A DNA stretch of 42,509 nucleotides. Origin: Planctomycetota bacterium. GTDB taxonomy: Bacteria > Planctomycetota > PUPC01 > DSUN01. The notes beneath the pieces are model-generated. The model saw nothing but the letters and a program-made list of their open reading frames with translations, did not search any database and was not told the origin of the DNA. The stretch is taken from positions 1 through 42,509 of the forward strand of contig VGYW01000011.1 of assembly GCA_016872875.1 (NCBI GenBank). Reading direction: 5' to 3'. Below, piece after piece: positions 8,174 to 15,610 of the stretch (positions are counted from its first letter, which is position 1; each line of letters opens with the position of its first letter). The position numbers were made by a program, and so were the translations under genes.

Positions 8174-8199
8174 GCGGCCACAGGCGAGACGCCTGTGCC
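8174..8199. repeat. Short palindrome upstream of glutamine synthetase
   Basis: GCCACAGGCGAGACGCCTGTGCC forms a hairpin with a CACAGGCG/CGCCTGTG stem. A TTGACA hexamer lies upstream at 8142-8147 without a convincing -10 box. Similar small palindromes (CCACAGGCCTCTGGCCTGTGG) occur at 29732-29752. Confidence 0.6.
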
Positions 8200-8226
8200 A
8201 CCACCAGGGAACGAAGGAGGCAATCC

Positions 8227-9558
8227 GTGGGCGGAATGACGAAGGACGACGTGCTGGCCGCCGCCGAACGCGAGGGCGTGCGCTTCGTGCGGCTCTGGTT
8301 CACCGACATCCTGGGCTTCCTGAAGAGCTTCGCTATCTCGGTGGACGAGCTGCCGACGGCGCTCGACGAGGGGATGGGCTTCGACGGCTCCTCCATCGAG
8401 GGCATGGCGCGAATCGAGGAGAGCGACGTCATTGCCAAGCCGGACCCCGCCACGTTCGTCGTGCTGCCCTGGCACGACGACGAGCACGGGAAGGTAGCGC
8501 GGATGTTCTGCGACGTGCACGAGCCGACGGGCGAGCACCACGCGGCCGACCCGCGCTGGGCGCTCAAGCGCATGCTCGCAAAGGCCGAGAAGAAGGGCTA
8601 CACCTTCTGCGTGGGGCCGGAGCTCGAGTACTTCTACTTCCGCAGCCCCGAGCGCCCCGAGCCGCTCGACAACGCGGGGTATTTCGACCTCACGCCGCAG
8701 GACGTGGCGAGCGGCCTGCGGCGCGAGACGATGGCCACCCTCGAGGGCCTCGGCATCCCGGTCGAATACAGCCACCACGAGGTCGCGCCCTCCCAGCAGG
8801 AGATAGACCTGCGCTACAGCGACGCGCTCACGATGGCGGACCGGGCGATGACCTACCGCTTCGTCGTCAAGGAGGTCGCCCTCAAGCACGGCATCCACGC
8901 CACGTTCATGCCCAAGCCCCTCTTCGGCGTCAACGGTTCGGGCATGCACACCCACCAGTCGCTCTTCAAGGGGGAGCGGAACGCCTTCTTCGATGCGAAG
9001 GACGCCTACCACCTGTCGGGCACGGCGAAGCACTACATCGCGGGGCTGCTGCGCCACGCCCGCGAGATCACCGCGGTGACGAGCCAGTGGGTGAACTCCT
9101 ACAAGCGGCTGGTCCCCGGCTACGAGGCGCCCGTCTACATCTGCTGGGGGCAGAAGAACCGCTCGGCACTCGTCCGCGTGCCGCGCTACAAGCCGGGCAA
9201 GGAGAAGGCCACGCGCGCCGAGATGCGCAGCCCCGACCCCGCCTGCAACCCCTATCTGGCGTTCGCCGTGATGCTCGCCGCGGGGCTGGCGGGGGTGGAG
9301 GGCAGGTACGAGCTCCCGCCCCCCGTCGAGCGGGACGTCTATCACCTCGACGCCGCCGAGCGTCGGAAGCTGGACATCGGGGAGCTGCCCGGCAGCCTCT
9401 TCGAGGCCCTAGCGTGCGCCGAGGCCAGCGAGCTCGTCCGCGACGCCCTCGGCGACCACATCTACTGCTCGTTCATCCAGAACAAGAAGCTCGAGTGGGA
9501 CCGCTACCGCACCCACGTGAGCCAGTTCGAGGTCGAGGCCTACCTGGGCGTGCTCTGA
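8227..9558 (+). CDS. glnA: Glutamine synthetase, type I (GSI-alpha-like)
   Basis: This 443-residue cytoplasmic enzyme condenses glutamate and ammonia with ATP to glutamine. Visible family blocks include GMGFDGSSIEGMARIEESD near 50-68, the metal-binding GPELEYFYF stretch, the NGSGMHTHQSLF block with the conserved glycines and histidines, and the RVPRYKPG arginine region. The C-terminus (HLDAAERRKLDIGELPGSL onward) is of the GSI-alpha type and I see no adenylylation tyrosine motif of the GSI-beta kind. Regulation by adenylylation is therefore unlikely, although that rests on reading alone. GTG at 8227 is preceded by AGGAGG at six bases; ATG at 8236 is the alternative. It is a monocistronic gene between two minus-strand transcription units. 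Confidence 0.93.
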   Translation: MGGMTKDDVLAAAEREGVRFVRLWFTDILGFLKSFAISVDELPTALDEGMGFDGSSIEGMARIEESDVIAKPDPATFVVLPWHDDEHGKVARMFCDVHEPTGEHHAADPRWALKRMLAKAEKKGYTFCVGPELEYFYFRSPERPEPLDNAGYFDLTPQDVASGLRRETMATLEGLGIPVEYSHHEVAPSQQEIDLRYSDALTMADRAMTYRFVVKEVALKHGIHATFMPKPLFGVNGSGMHTHQSLFKGERNAFFDAKDAYHLSGTAKHYIAGLLRHAREITAVTSQWVNSYKRLVPGYEAPVYICWGQKNRSALVRVPRYKPGKEKATRAEMRSPDPACNPYLAFAVMLAAGLAGVEGRYELPPPVERDVYHLDAAERRKLDIGELPGSLFEALACAEASELVRDALGDHIYCSFIQNKKLEWDRYRTHVSQFEVEAYLGVL

Positions 9559-9571
9559 CCGCTCCTTGCCT

Positions 9572-9671
9572 ATCGTCCTCGTCCCTCGTCCTCGTCCCTC
9601 GTCCTCGATTCCTCTATCTCTCGGGACACGAGAAGGCGATTACGAGGACGAGGAGGAGGACGAGGACGATT
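9572..9671. repeat. Iterated GTCCTC inverted repeat, complete pair
   Basis: The left arm (9572-9608) starts ATCGTCCTCGTCC and iterates GTCCTC/GTCCCTC words; the right arm (9642-9671) iterates GAGGAC and ends GGACGAGGACGAT. The spacer is about 33 bp. It sits exactly between two convergent genes, so a transcript from either side would form a long imperfect stem and it may act as a bidirectional terminator. Confidence 0.85.
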
Positions 9672-9695
9672 CTCGGAGGGCGCGCTACATCGAGT

Positions 9696-12347
9696 TCAGG
9701 GCGGCGGCTGGTGCCACGCGGCTGGGCTCTTGGCGCCGGCCAGCTCCGCGGCGGTGAGGTGGAGGCGGGCGACGTAGGCGGGCCAGTCGTAGGCCAGCTC
9801 GCTCTGGCTCAGGAAGAACGGGCTGCCCCAGCCCATCCGCACGAGAAGCTCGTCCAGGAGCGCACGATAGGGCTTGCGGGCCTCCTCCGGGAGCTTGAGG
9901 TAGGCCCTGACGATGGCGGCCTTTATCTCCGCATCCTGGACCCCTTCGCGGAGCAGTTGGAAGCGGACGGTTGGGAGCGGGCCGTCGGGGCCGGGAACGG
10001 TAAGGGACTCAATGTGTGAGAAGAATGAGCTGCTCCGGGGAGAGGCGCGGCTGGCCCTGGCCTGCCAGAAGTCGAGTCCGATGCGGCCGATGCAGCCCCA
10101 GTTGGCGGTCATGGTGCGGAAGACGAGCGGCGGCGAGTACTCCTGGTGCTGCCAGCGGTCGGTGGGGAGCTCCAGGAAGTCGTAGGGCTTCGCCACCCTC
10201 TCCTCGAACTCGGCGAGGCGGAGCGAGGCGGCGCCGCGGGGCCACTCCATCATGCCCACCTCCATGCCGCCCGTGGCGACCATCCTGCCGTCCCGGGGGC
10301 CGGGGTCGCCGCTGAAGTGGGAGAGGAAGTCCCAGCGGGCGTAGGGCGCCCACTGCTTGACGAGCTCGGCGGTCTTCTGGCCGGGGCGAATGTCGCCGCC
10401 GAGGGCGAGCATGATGACCCGCTCGGGCCAGCCGCGCTTGACGACGAGCGCGCGGACGGCGTCGAGAAGCCCCTTCCAGAACTGCTCGCCGCCGTCGTCC
10501 CCTATCGCAGGCGCCTGGGTCTTTGAGGCCGCGCCGGTCTGAGGGTCGAAGACTTCGATGAGCGGGGGTGAGTACTTCACGTTCTCGCGGGTGGGGATTC
10601 GGCGGTTCTCGTAGGCGTCGGCGTGCTCCTTGGCGGACGACGCGCCCCAGATGTAGAGGCTGATGGCGCGCGGCGGGGCGCAGTGCTTCACGTAGGCGTC
10701 GAGGTACTTCCCCAATAGAGTGAGGTCGGGCGTCAGGCCCTGGGGCGTCTTCGTCCAGCGGATGATTGGCTGCCAGTTGAAGTGCACGCCGCTCTTGCCC
10801 GTGCCGCCAACGCCGGAGATGAGGATGGGCACGTGGACGACGTCGTTGCCCAGTTGCCCCATGAGCGCGAGGGTCTTCTCCATCAGCCTCAGGTGGGCCT
10901 CGGACCACATCTCCACCTTGTAGTGCGCCGCCAGGGTCTCGGGCGAGTGGGTGAGGCCGACCGATGACGAAAAGTCCCGGGCGTCGGGCAGCGTCAGCCC
11001 GGTCACGAGCACCTGCACCGGGACGCTGAACTTCTTTCCATTGGCTTCGAGGCTGAGGTCGGAGGCGTAGGCGCCCGGAGCCTGGTCCTTTGGCGCCTGG
11101 ACTATCAGCCAGACGGGAACGGTCCTTGCACCCTCGGGCGGCTTCTCCATCAGGGCATCGCAATAGTGGACGCCTGGGTGCTGAGCCGCGAAGCGAACCT
11201 GGACGCCTGCCGCGGGCAGGAGCGCACCGCCCGGCCCTTTGAGCGGCCCAAGCGACGCCGCCACGCCACGCAGCCCATCGGGGTCGGAGACCACCGTTTG
11301 GCCGCTCCCGACCCCGTTGCGCGGCATCGTGAGCGTCACGCACTGAAGGTGGTCGAATGGATTGCCCTGCTGAACCCCCTTGACCGGCATCCCACGGCCC
11401 CAGTAGAGGGTCCAGAACCAGCTCCTGTGGATGAGCGAGTTCGGGGCGGGCGTGCCAGTCGCCTGGTCCACCGCGCTGGCGCTCCAGACGTGGGTGCCCT
11501 TGATCGCCTCGGCGTAGGGGATCACCCCTGCGCCGCTGGCGCTGGTGAGCCTGGCCTCCCTGAAGCCCACGTGGCTCCAGCCGCTCCGCTCGAACGGCCC
11601 TGCGGCGGGGGCGCGATGGAGGGCGATGGCCAGGACGTTTCGCCCCTTGACCAGGAGGCGCGAGGGAACGTCGAGCGTGACCGTTCGGATGCGCTTGTCG
11701 TAGCGGGCGAGCCATTTCGCCTCTGGCTGCGGCGGCCCGCCGCGCTTGGTCGAGGCGAGGACGGGCAGAGGCGTCTTGCCATCGTCTGTGGTGTAAGCCT
11801 CGATTGGGTAGTCTTCGGCGGGGGTCAGGGGCGCGATTTCGCCGTGCGGAATATGGCCCCGGCCGACCTCCTGGCCGTTCACGTAGGCCACGGCGCCCCC
11901 GAGGCAGACGATCGACAGCTTCAGGCCGCTCGCCTTTTCGGGGTCGGCAATACCGAAAAATGTCCGCAGGCAGACGATTGCCGGCCAGAGGCCACGCTCT
12001 GGGTTTGGCACCTCGGCTCCCCAGCCGCCGAGGAAATCGGCCAAGTCGCCCTGGTATCGCGGCCAGCGATGGTCGTCGAAATCCGCCTTCACCCACTCCC
12101 CTGCCGGCATGGGCGAGGTGCGGTACTTCGCGGGGTCCACCTTCGCCGGGTCGAACGCCGCTGCCCGCCCGTCCCGGCTTCGGCACCTCACCTCCCCCTT
12201 CTCCCTGTAGATTGGCTCGGCCGTGACCAGGAACACCCGCCACGGCGTCTGGGCGCCGACCACTTCCGCCTCGGCAGCCGCGCCACGGCGCGAAGCCAGG
12301 AACAACAAGCTGATGGCGAAGTGAACCTTGGCAGACCATTCTCTCAC
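9696..12347 (-). CDS. Exported GH123-like glycoside hydrolase family protein (DUF4091-like C-terminus)
   Basis: The 883-residue protein has a signal peptide (about 1-25), an N-terminal beta-rich region with an accessory carbohydrate-binding look (YVNGQEVGRGHIPHGEIAPL, LLVKGRNVLAIALHR), and a large C-terminal catalytic-type region. The segment FQLLREGVQDAEIKAAI near residue 796 matches the ending typical of DUF4091/GH123-like proteins. GH123 enzymes hydrolyse N-acetyl-beta-galactosaminide linkages, but many relatives are uncharacterised, so the substrate is not assigned. The GTG at 12347 is supported by AAGGGGG about seven bases upstream and by the position of the signal peptide. The frame stays open far upstream to 13082, but that part is antisense-like shadow of the preceding gene. 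It starts two bases after the stop of the FG-GAP gene, implying translational coupling. Confidence 0.78.
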   Translation of the reverse strand: MREWSAKVHFAISLLFLASRRGAAAEAEVVGAQTPWRVFLVTAEPIYREKGEVRCRSRDGRAAAFDPAKVDPAKYRTSPMPAGEWVKADFDDHRWPRYQGDLADFLGGWGAEVPNPERGLWPAIVCLRTFFGIADPEKASGLKLSIVCLGGAVAYVNGQEVGRGHIPHGEIAPLTPAEDYPIEAYTTDDGKTPLPVLASTKRGGPPQPEAKWLARYDKRIRTVTLDVPSRLLVKGRNVLAIALHRAPAAGPFERSGWSHVGFREARLTSASGAGVIPYAEAIKGTHVWSASAVDQATGTPAPNSLIHRSWFWTLYWGRGMPVKGVQQGNPFDHLQCVTLTMPRNGVGSGQTVVSDPDGLRGVAASLGPLKGPGGALLPAAGVQVRFAAQHPGVHYCDALMEKPPEGARTVPVWLIVQAPKDQAPGAYASDLSLEANGKKFSVPVQVLVTGLTLPDARDFSSSVGLTHSPETLAAHYKVEMWSEAHLRLMEKTLALMGQLGNDVVHVPILISGVGGTGKSGVHFNWQPIIRWTKTPQGLTPDLTLLGKYLDAYVKHCAPPRAISLYIWGASSAKEHADAYENRRIPTRENVKYSPPLIEVFDPQTGAASKTQAPAIGDDGGEQFWKGLLDAVRALVVKRGWPERVIMLALGGDIRPGQKTAELVKQWAPYARWDFLSHFSGDPGPRDGRMVATGGMEVGMMEWPRGAASLRLAEFEERVAKPYDFLELPTDRWQHQEYSPPLVFRTMTANWGCIGRIGLDFWQARASRASPRSSSFFSHIESLTVPGPDGPLPTVRFQLLREGVQDAEIKAAIVRAYLKLPEEARKPYRALLDELLVRMGWGSPFFLSQSELAYDWPAYVARLHLTAAELAGAKSPAAWHQPPP

Positions 12348-12348
12348 G

Positions 12349-14214
12349 CTAGCCCCCTTTGTTGCTGGCAAGCTCGACGCGCGAGGGCTGCTCCACGACG
12401 GCCTCGCGCTTGTGCGGCTTGGCGTCGGCGTCCTTCCATTCGAGTGTGGCCGGGCCGGGCTCGGGGAGGCCGATGGCGGCCGGAATGCCTTGCCTGACGA
12501 TGTGCACCCCCACGCGGCGGCGGTCGCGCGATAGGGTGACTGTGACGGGGCCGGGCGTTCGGGGGGCGAGTGCGACGGTGAGGGTGAGGGCGTCGCGTTC
12601 GGCCCCCTTGCCGAAGAGCGCCCAGATGTCGCCCTGGGGCGTGACGGCGAAGAGGTCGGGCACGCCGTCGCAGTTGAGGTCGAGGGCGGTTCCCGTGGCC
12701 TGGCCGCCCTGGAGGGCTTCCGCCCCGTTGAGCTTCGGCTGGGGCGGGGCGGCGAGGGGGTCGAGGGGAGCGTCGGGCACGGCGCTGCCCGTGCCCGACA
12801 GTTCCAGCTCGCGTGCGAGGCCGAAGCAGGCGAAGCCGCGGTTGAAGAAGAGCAGCGGGTTGCGGTTGGGGTAGAAGAGTGCGACGCCCTGACGCCCGTC
12901 GCCGTTGATGTCGCAGGGCGCGGCGGCCAGGATTCGGGGCTGGTTGGCGTTGCCGTGGTAGGCCAGTTCGCCGGTCGCGTGGGTCGCGTTTTCCCAGCGC
13001 TCGTCTGGCGTGCGGGCGATGAGCGCCAGGCCGTCCTCACCGCACACGACGAGGTCGAGCCGGCCATCCGCATCGAAGTCACCGTAGACTACCGCGCAAG
13101 GGGCTTTGGGGAGGGGCAGAGCTACAGTTGTGGGCGTCTTGAAACGCCCCTGCCCCTCGCCGGGGTAGAGTGCCATGCCCTTGGCGTGAAGCTGAACGAT
13201 GTCGGGGCGGCCATCGGCATCGAGGTCCGCGGCCACGCAGATGCCGGGCGGCCCGAGGCCAGGGGGGACCTCCTTTGCCACCACGCGAGCCGCGAAGCCG
13301 CGTCCATCGGAAACCAGGAGCACCGGCCCCTTCGACGTGCCCGCCACCAGGCCATGATCAATCGCGTCGAGCGAGAGGCATTCTGGGAGGTCCACGGCAA
13401 GCGGTCTCGCTGCGAAGGCGGCCTCGGGGACCTGCGCCGAGAGCCTGAGGCCCTTGCCATCCCAACTCGCCAGGTCAAGTCGGCCATCCCCGTCGAAGTC
13501 GCCCGGAGCCAGGCACTTGGAGGCAGTGGTGAGCTTGAGCTTGCCGGTGATGTCGGTAGGCCGCTCGTCCTTTGAGCCGGCCTTGAGGAGGCGGTCGCCG
13601 CTGTCGGAGAGAATGATCACGCACGGCCCGATGGCGCCGCCGAGGTCGAGCGCGAGGCAGCCGTTGGCCTTGCCCGCGAGCTTGCCCAGGTGCGCGTCGC
13701 TGCCCCACGTGATGTCGGAGCGGACGGGGAACCTGGCCCCCGGCTCCGCGAGGACGTAGCGCGTGGCCTCCGCGAGCTGGCGGGCGCTGCCCGCCCAGAC
13801 CGCGAAGAGGTCCTGCTTGTCCTTGTCGAGGCACCACTTGCCCTTGCGCTCGGAGACGGCGAACCACTGGGTGTCAATCTGGATGGCCCCCGAGGGCGCG
13901 TCGTTGGCCTTCCCGTCGGCTGGCGAGAGGACCAGGAGGCCGGCGACGGACGGCTTTCCGCCGAGGGCGGCGGCGACTTCCTCCTCGGTCACCTCCGCGT
14001 CTTCGCTCAGTTCGAGCTTCAGCCCCTTCTGCGGCAGCGGCGCGCCCTTCAGCGTCTCGGCGACCTCTGCCGCGAGAGTCTTGTCCTTCGGGGCCGACAC
14101 CTTGAGTAGTATGACGCGAGCGGACGTGCGCACGAGGTCGGCCGGCGTGAATCGCGGGTTGATCACCGCCGGGCCAAGCAGCACAAGCGCCGTGGCGAGA
14201 CCGACGAAACCCAT
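12349..14214 (-). CDS. Membrane-anchored or exported FG-GAP/VCBS repeat protein
   Basis: The 621-residue protein begins with a hydrophobic segment (GFVGLATALVLLGPAVI) that can be a signal anchor. At least five calcium-loop motifs of the DxDxDGxxD kind follow: GDFDGDGRLDL, ADLDADGRPDI, GDFDADGRLDL, CDINGDGRQGV and LDLNCDGVPDL. These define FG-GAP repeats that fold as a beta-propeller, normally outside the cytoplasm and involved in binding. The region from 70 to 230 has no family I recognise. The ATG at 14214 fits the promoter at 14252-14280; the earlier start at 14280 would lie upstream of the transcript. The GH123-like gene follows immediately, so the two proteins probably act on the same extracellular glycan or surface. 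Confidence 0.78.
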   Translation of the reverse strand: MGFVGLATALVLLGPAVINPRFTPADLVRTSARVILLKVSAPKDKTLAAEVAETLKGAPLPQKGLKLELSEDAEVTEEEVAAALGGKPSVAGLLVLSPADGKANDAPSGAIQIDTQWFAVSERKGKWCLDKDKQDLFAVWAGSARQLAEATRYVLAEPGARFPVRSDITWGSDAHLGKLAGKANGCLALDLGGAIGPCVIILSDSGDRLLKAGSKDERPTDITGKLKLTTASKCLAPGDFDGDGRLDLASWDGKGLRLSAQVPEAAFAARPLAVDLPECLSLDAIDHGLVAGTSKGPVLLVSDGRGFAARVVAKEVPPGLGPPGICVAADLDADGRPDIVQLHAKGMALYPGEGQGRFKTPTTVALPLPKAPCAVVYGDFDADGRLDLVVCGEDGLALIARTPDERWENATHATGELAYHGNANQPRILAAAPCDINGDGRQGVALFYPNRNPLLFFNRGFACFGLARELELSGTGSAVPDAPLDPLAAPPQPKLNGAEALQGGQATGTALDLNCDGVPDLFAVTPQGDIWALFGKGAERDALTLTVALAPRTPGPVTVTLSRDRRRVGVHIVRQGIPAAIGLPEPGPATLEWKDADAKPHKREAVVEQPSRVELASNKGG

Positions 14215-14251
14215 CCAGACAAGCCCTTCACACCGCAGCCCTTCCTGGCCT

Positions 14252-14280
14252 ATTGTAGGCAAAAGGCCCGCGGGCGGCAA
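14252..14280 (-). promoter_or_regulatory. Sigma-70-like promoter for the FG-GAP/GH123-like operon
   Basis: TTGCCG (14280-14275) and TACAAT (14257-14252) are 17 bp apart on the minus strand and diverge from the promoter of the DUF433 operon. Confidence 0.55.
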
Positions 14281-14335
14281 GCGGAGCAGAGTCCGGCCGA
14301 TGGCCTTGGGGCTTCGGATCGTCCGCCGACGAGTG

Positions 14336-14364
14336 TTGAAAATCCCTGTGGCAACAGGTATGAT
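14336..14364 (+). promoter_or_regulatory. Promoter of toxin-antitoxin operon 1
   Basis: TTGAAA (14336-14341) and TATGAT (14359-14364) are 17 bp apart, 27 bp before the antitoxin ATG. The same hexamer pair and spacing recur at 15130-15158 ahead of the duplicated antitoxin. Confidence 0.7.
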
Positions 14365-14391
14365 ATGCGCAGCGAATGAGAGGAGACCTCA

Positions 14392-14790
14392 ATGAGCACG
14401 GCGACACGATACCGCTGGATCACGCGGCATCCTGGCATTGTGGGCGGAGAACCCATCATCCGCGGCACACGAGTGCCGGTCCGAGCCCTCATCGGGTGCT
14501 ACAAGTTGGGAATGGACTTTGAGGAAATCCTCGAGGGCTATCTGCTGACTCCTGCGCAACTCCACGAGGCATTCGCATATTACTACGACCACCAAGAGGA
14601 GATCGAGGAACTGCTTCGCCCCATAGAACCGGAGGAGTTGGCGGCAAAGTACGGCTTTACGCTGACGCCCGAGGGCTTCTTCATCAAAGACAAAGGGGCT
14701 GCCCCTGAACAAGCGAGAGGTGCTGCGACTGGCGCTGGACGCCGACGTCCACGTCGCCGCAGCCAGAGCGCTGCGCCTGCGCGGGTTTGA
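14392..14790 (+). CDS. DUF433 antitoxin-like protein 1
   Basis: The first 100 residues are a DUF433 domain: RYRWITRHPGIVGGEPIIRG, TRVPVRALIGCYKLG, then EEILEGYLLTP and a helical HEAFAYYYDHQEEIEELLRP stretch. DUF433 proteins are small winged-helix-like DNA-binding antitoxins that usually precede a PIN-like DUF5615 toxin, as here. The C-terminal 30 residues are a basic Arg/Pro/Ala-rich extension created by a frame that runs 71 bp into the toxin gene; the duplicate at 15186 stops about 25 residues earlier. The ATG at 14392 follows GAGGAGACC. The protein probably represses its own promoter as well as neutralising the toxin, which is known for such pairs but not shown by this sequence. Confidence 0.85.
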   Translation: MSTATRYRWITRHPGIVGGEPIIRGTRVPVRALIGCYKLGMDFEEILEGYLLTPAQLHEAFAYYYDHQEEIEELLRPIEPEELAAKYGFTLTPEGFFIKDKGAAPEQARGAATGAGRRRPRRRSQSAAPARV

Positions 14791-15064
14791 CGTCGTGAGC
14801 CTCCGGGAGGTGGGGCGGGAAGCCATGCCCGACGAGGCTCAGCTCGACTACGCCGCGGAGCAGGGACGTTGCCTCATCACCTTCAACACCGCTCACTTCA
14901 CGGAACTCCAGGTCCGTTGGCTGGCGGAGGGGCAGCATCACGCGGGAATCGTCCTCAGCCCCCAGATTTCGCTGCGCGAGTTCTTCCGCCGCTGCTGCGC
15001 CCTCCTGAGACTCTACACGCCCGAGATGTTGCGCGACCAGCTCATCTGGCTCCCACGCGAGTAG
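14720..15064 (+). CDS. PIN-like (DUF5615) putative toxin
   Basis: This 114-residue protein starts LRLALDADVHVAAARALRLRG, with the acidic residue of a PIN-like nuclease after the first strand. It continues FDVVSLREVGREAMPDEAQL with a second acidic residue, and CLITFNTAHFTEL as the third strand of the fold. The pattern fits the DUF5615 or VapC-like group, proposed to be ribonuclease toxins. It overlaps the DUF433 gene by 71 bp in another frame, the usual antitoxin-first order. The GTG at 14720 is the only start that matches the family N-terminus; its ribosome-binding sequence is weak, so translation may depend on coupling. Catalytic activity is inferred only from the fold. Confidence 0.8.
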   Translation: MLRLALDADVHVAAARALRLRGFDVVSLREVGREAMPDEAQLDYAAEQGRCLITFNTAHFTELQVRWLAEGQHHAGIVLSPQISLREFFRRCCALLRLYTPEMLRDQLIWLPRE

Positions 15065-15129
15065 TGGGCCCCGTCACAACCGCGAGATCAGGCAACTGTC
15101 GGAGGCAGCGCGAAGCGGGCCAGCGGGAG

Positions 15130-15158
15130 TTGAAGCTCGGCGCCGGAATGGGTATGAT
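15130..15158 (+). promoter_or_regulatory. Promoter of toxin-antitoxin operon 2
   Basis: TTGAAG (15130-15135) and TATGAT (15153-15158) are 17 bp apart, 27 bp before the ATG at 15186, mirroring the first operon's promoter. Confidence 0.65.
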
Positions 15159-15185
15159 AGGAGATGAAAACGGCAGGAGATGCCC

Positions 15186-15506
15186 ATGAGCACGGCAACA
15201 CGCTACCGATGGATCACCCGGCGGAAGGACATACTCGGGGGCCAGCCGATCATCCGCGGCACGCGGCTGCCTGTGCGCGCGATCATCGCGTGCTACAAGC
15301 AGGGGATGGAGGCAGACGAGATCCTCGAGAGCTACCCTATCCCGCCGGCGGCGCTCCACGAGGCATTCGCCTACTACTACGACCACCAGGAAGAGATCGA
15401 GGAGCTGCTTCGACCGATAGACCCTGAGGAACTAGCGAAGGAGCTGGGAATGAGGCTGACGCCTGAAGGCTTCTTCGTTAAGGATGACAACCTTGTCGGC
15501 AAGTGA
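15186..15506 (+). CDS. DUF433 antitoxin-like protein 2, without an intact toxin
   Basis: A 106-residue duplicate of the DUF433 protein at 14392. By hand alignment 76 of the first 100 residues are identical, including the whole HEAFAYYYDHQEEIEELLRP helix. It ends after KDDNLVGK without the basic tail of copy 1. I chose the second ATG (15186, MSTATRYRW) because it matches the first copy and follows GGCAGGAG; the ATG at 15180 adds two residues. No intact toxin follows, only the remnant at 15511-15595. The protein may now act alone as a repressor or protect against toxin 1; both ideas are inference. Confidence 0.85.
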   Translation: MSTATRYRWITRRKDILGGQPIIRGTRLPVRAIIACYKQGMEADEILESYPIPPAALHEAFAYYYDHQEEIEELLRPIDPEELAKELGMRLTPEGFFVKDDNLVGK

Positions 15507-15510
15507 GCGG

Positions 15511-15595
15511 GGGACTCCGCGCCTGACGCTAGACGCTCACCACACACACGGCGGCCGGCCTAAGGGATCAACTCCTCTGGCTGCCCAGAGTGTAG
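15511..15595 (+). pseudogene. Vestigial DUF5615 toxin: both ends kept, middle deleted
   Basis: The first part, from 15515, can be read as LRLTLDAHHTH if one extra G at 15521 is ignored, matching LRLALDADVHV of the intact toxin. The last part (15563-15595) reads RDQLLWLPRV then TAG, matching RDQLIWLPRE then TAG at the end of the intact toxin. Roughly 260 bp of the middle are missing. This is a decayed duplicate of 14720-15064, inactivated by an internal deletion plus a frameshift. Confidence 0.8.
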
Positions 15596-15610
15596 GGTTG
15601 CTGCCCACCG

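Noticed and set aside
9572..9671. Simple rho-independent terminator
   Set aside because: The stem is made of iterated words without a following T run, and other copies are not at gene ends.
12348..13082. N-terminal extension of the GH123-like gene
   Set aside because: It overlaps the FG-GAP gene in another frame with Ser/Arg/Pro-rich shadow sequence, and a signal peptide begins only at 12347.
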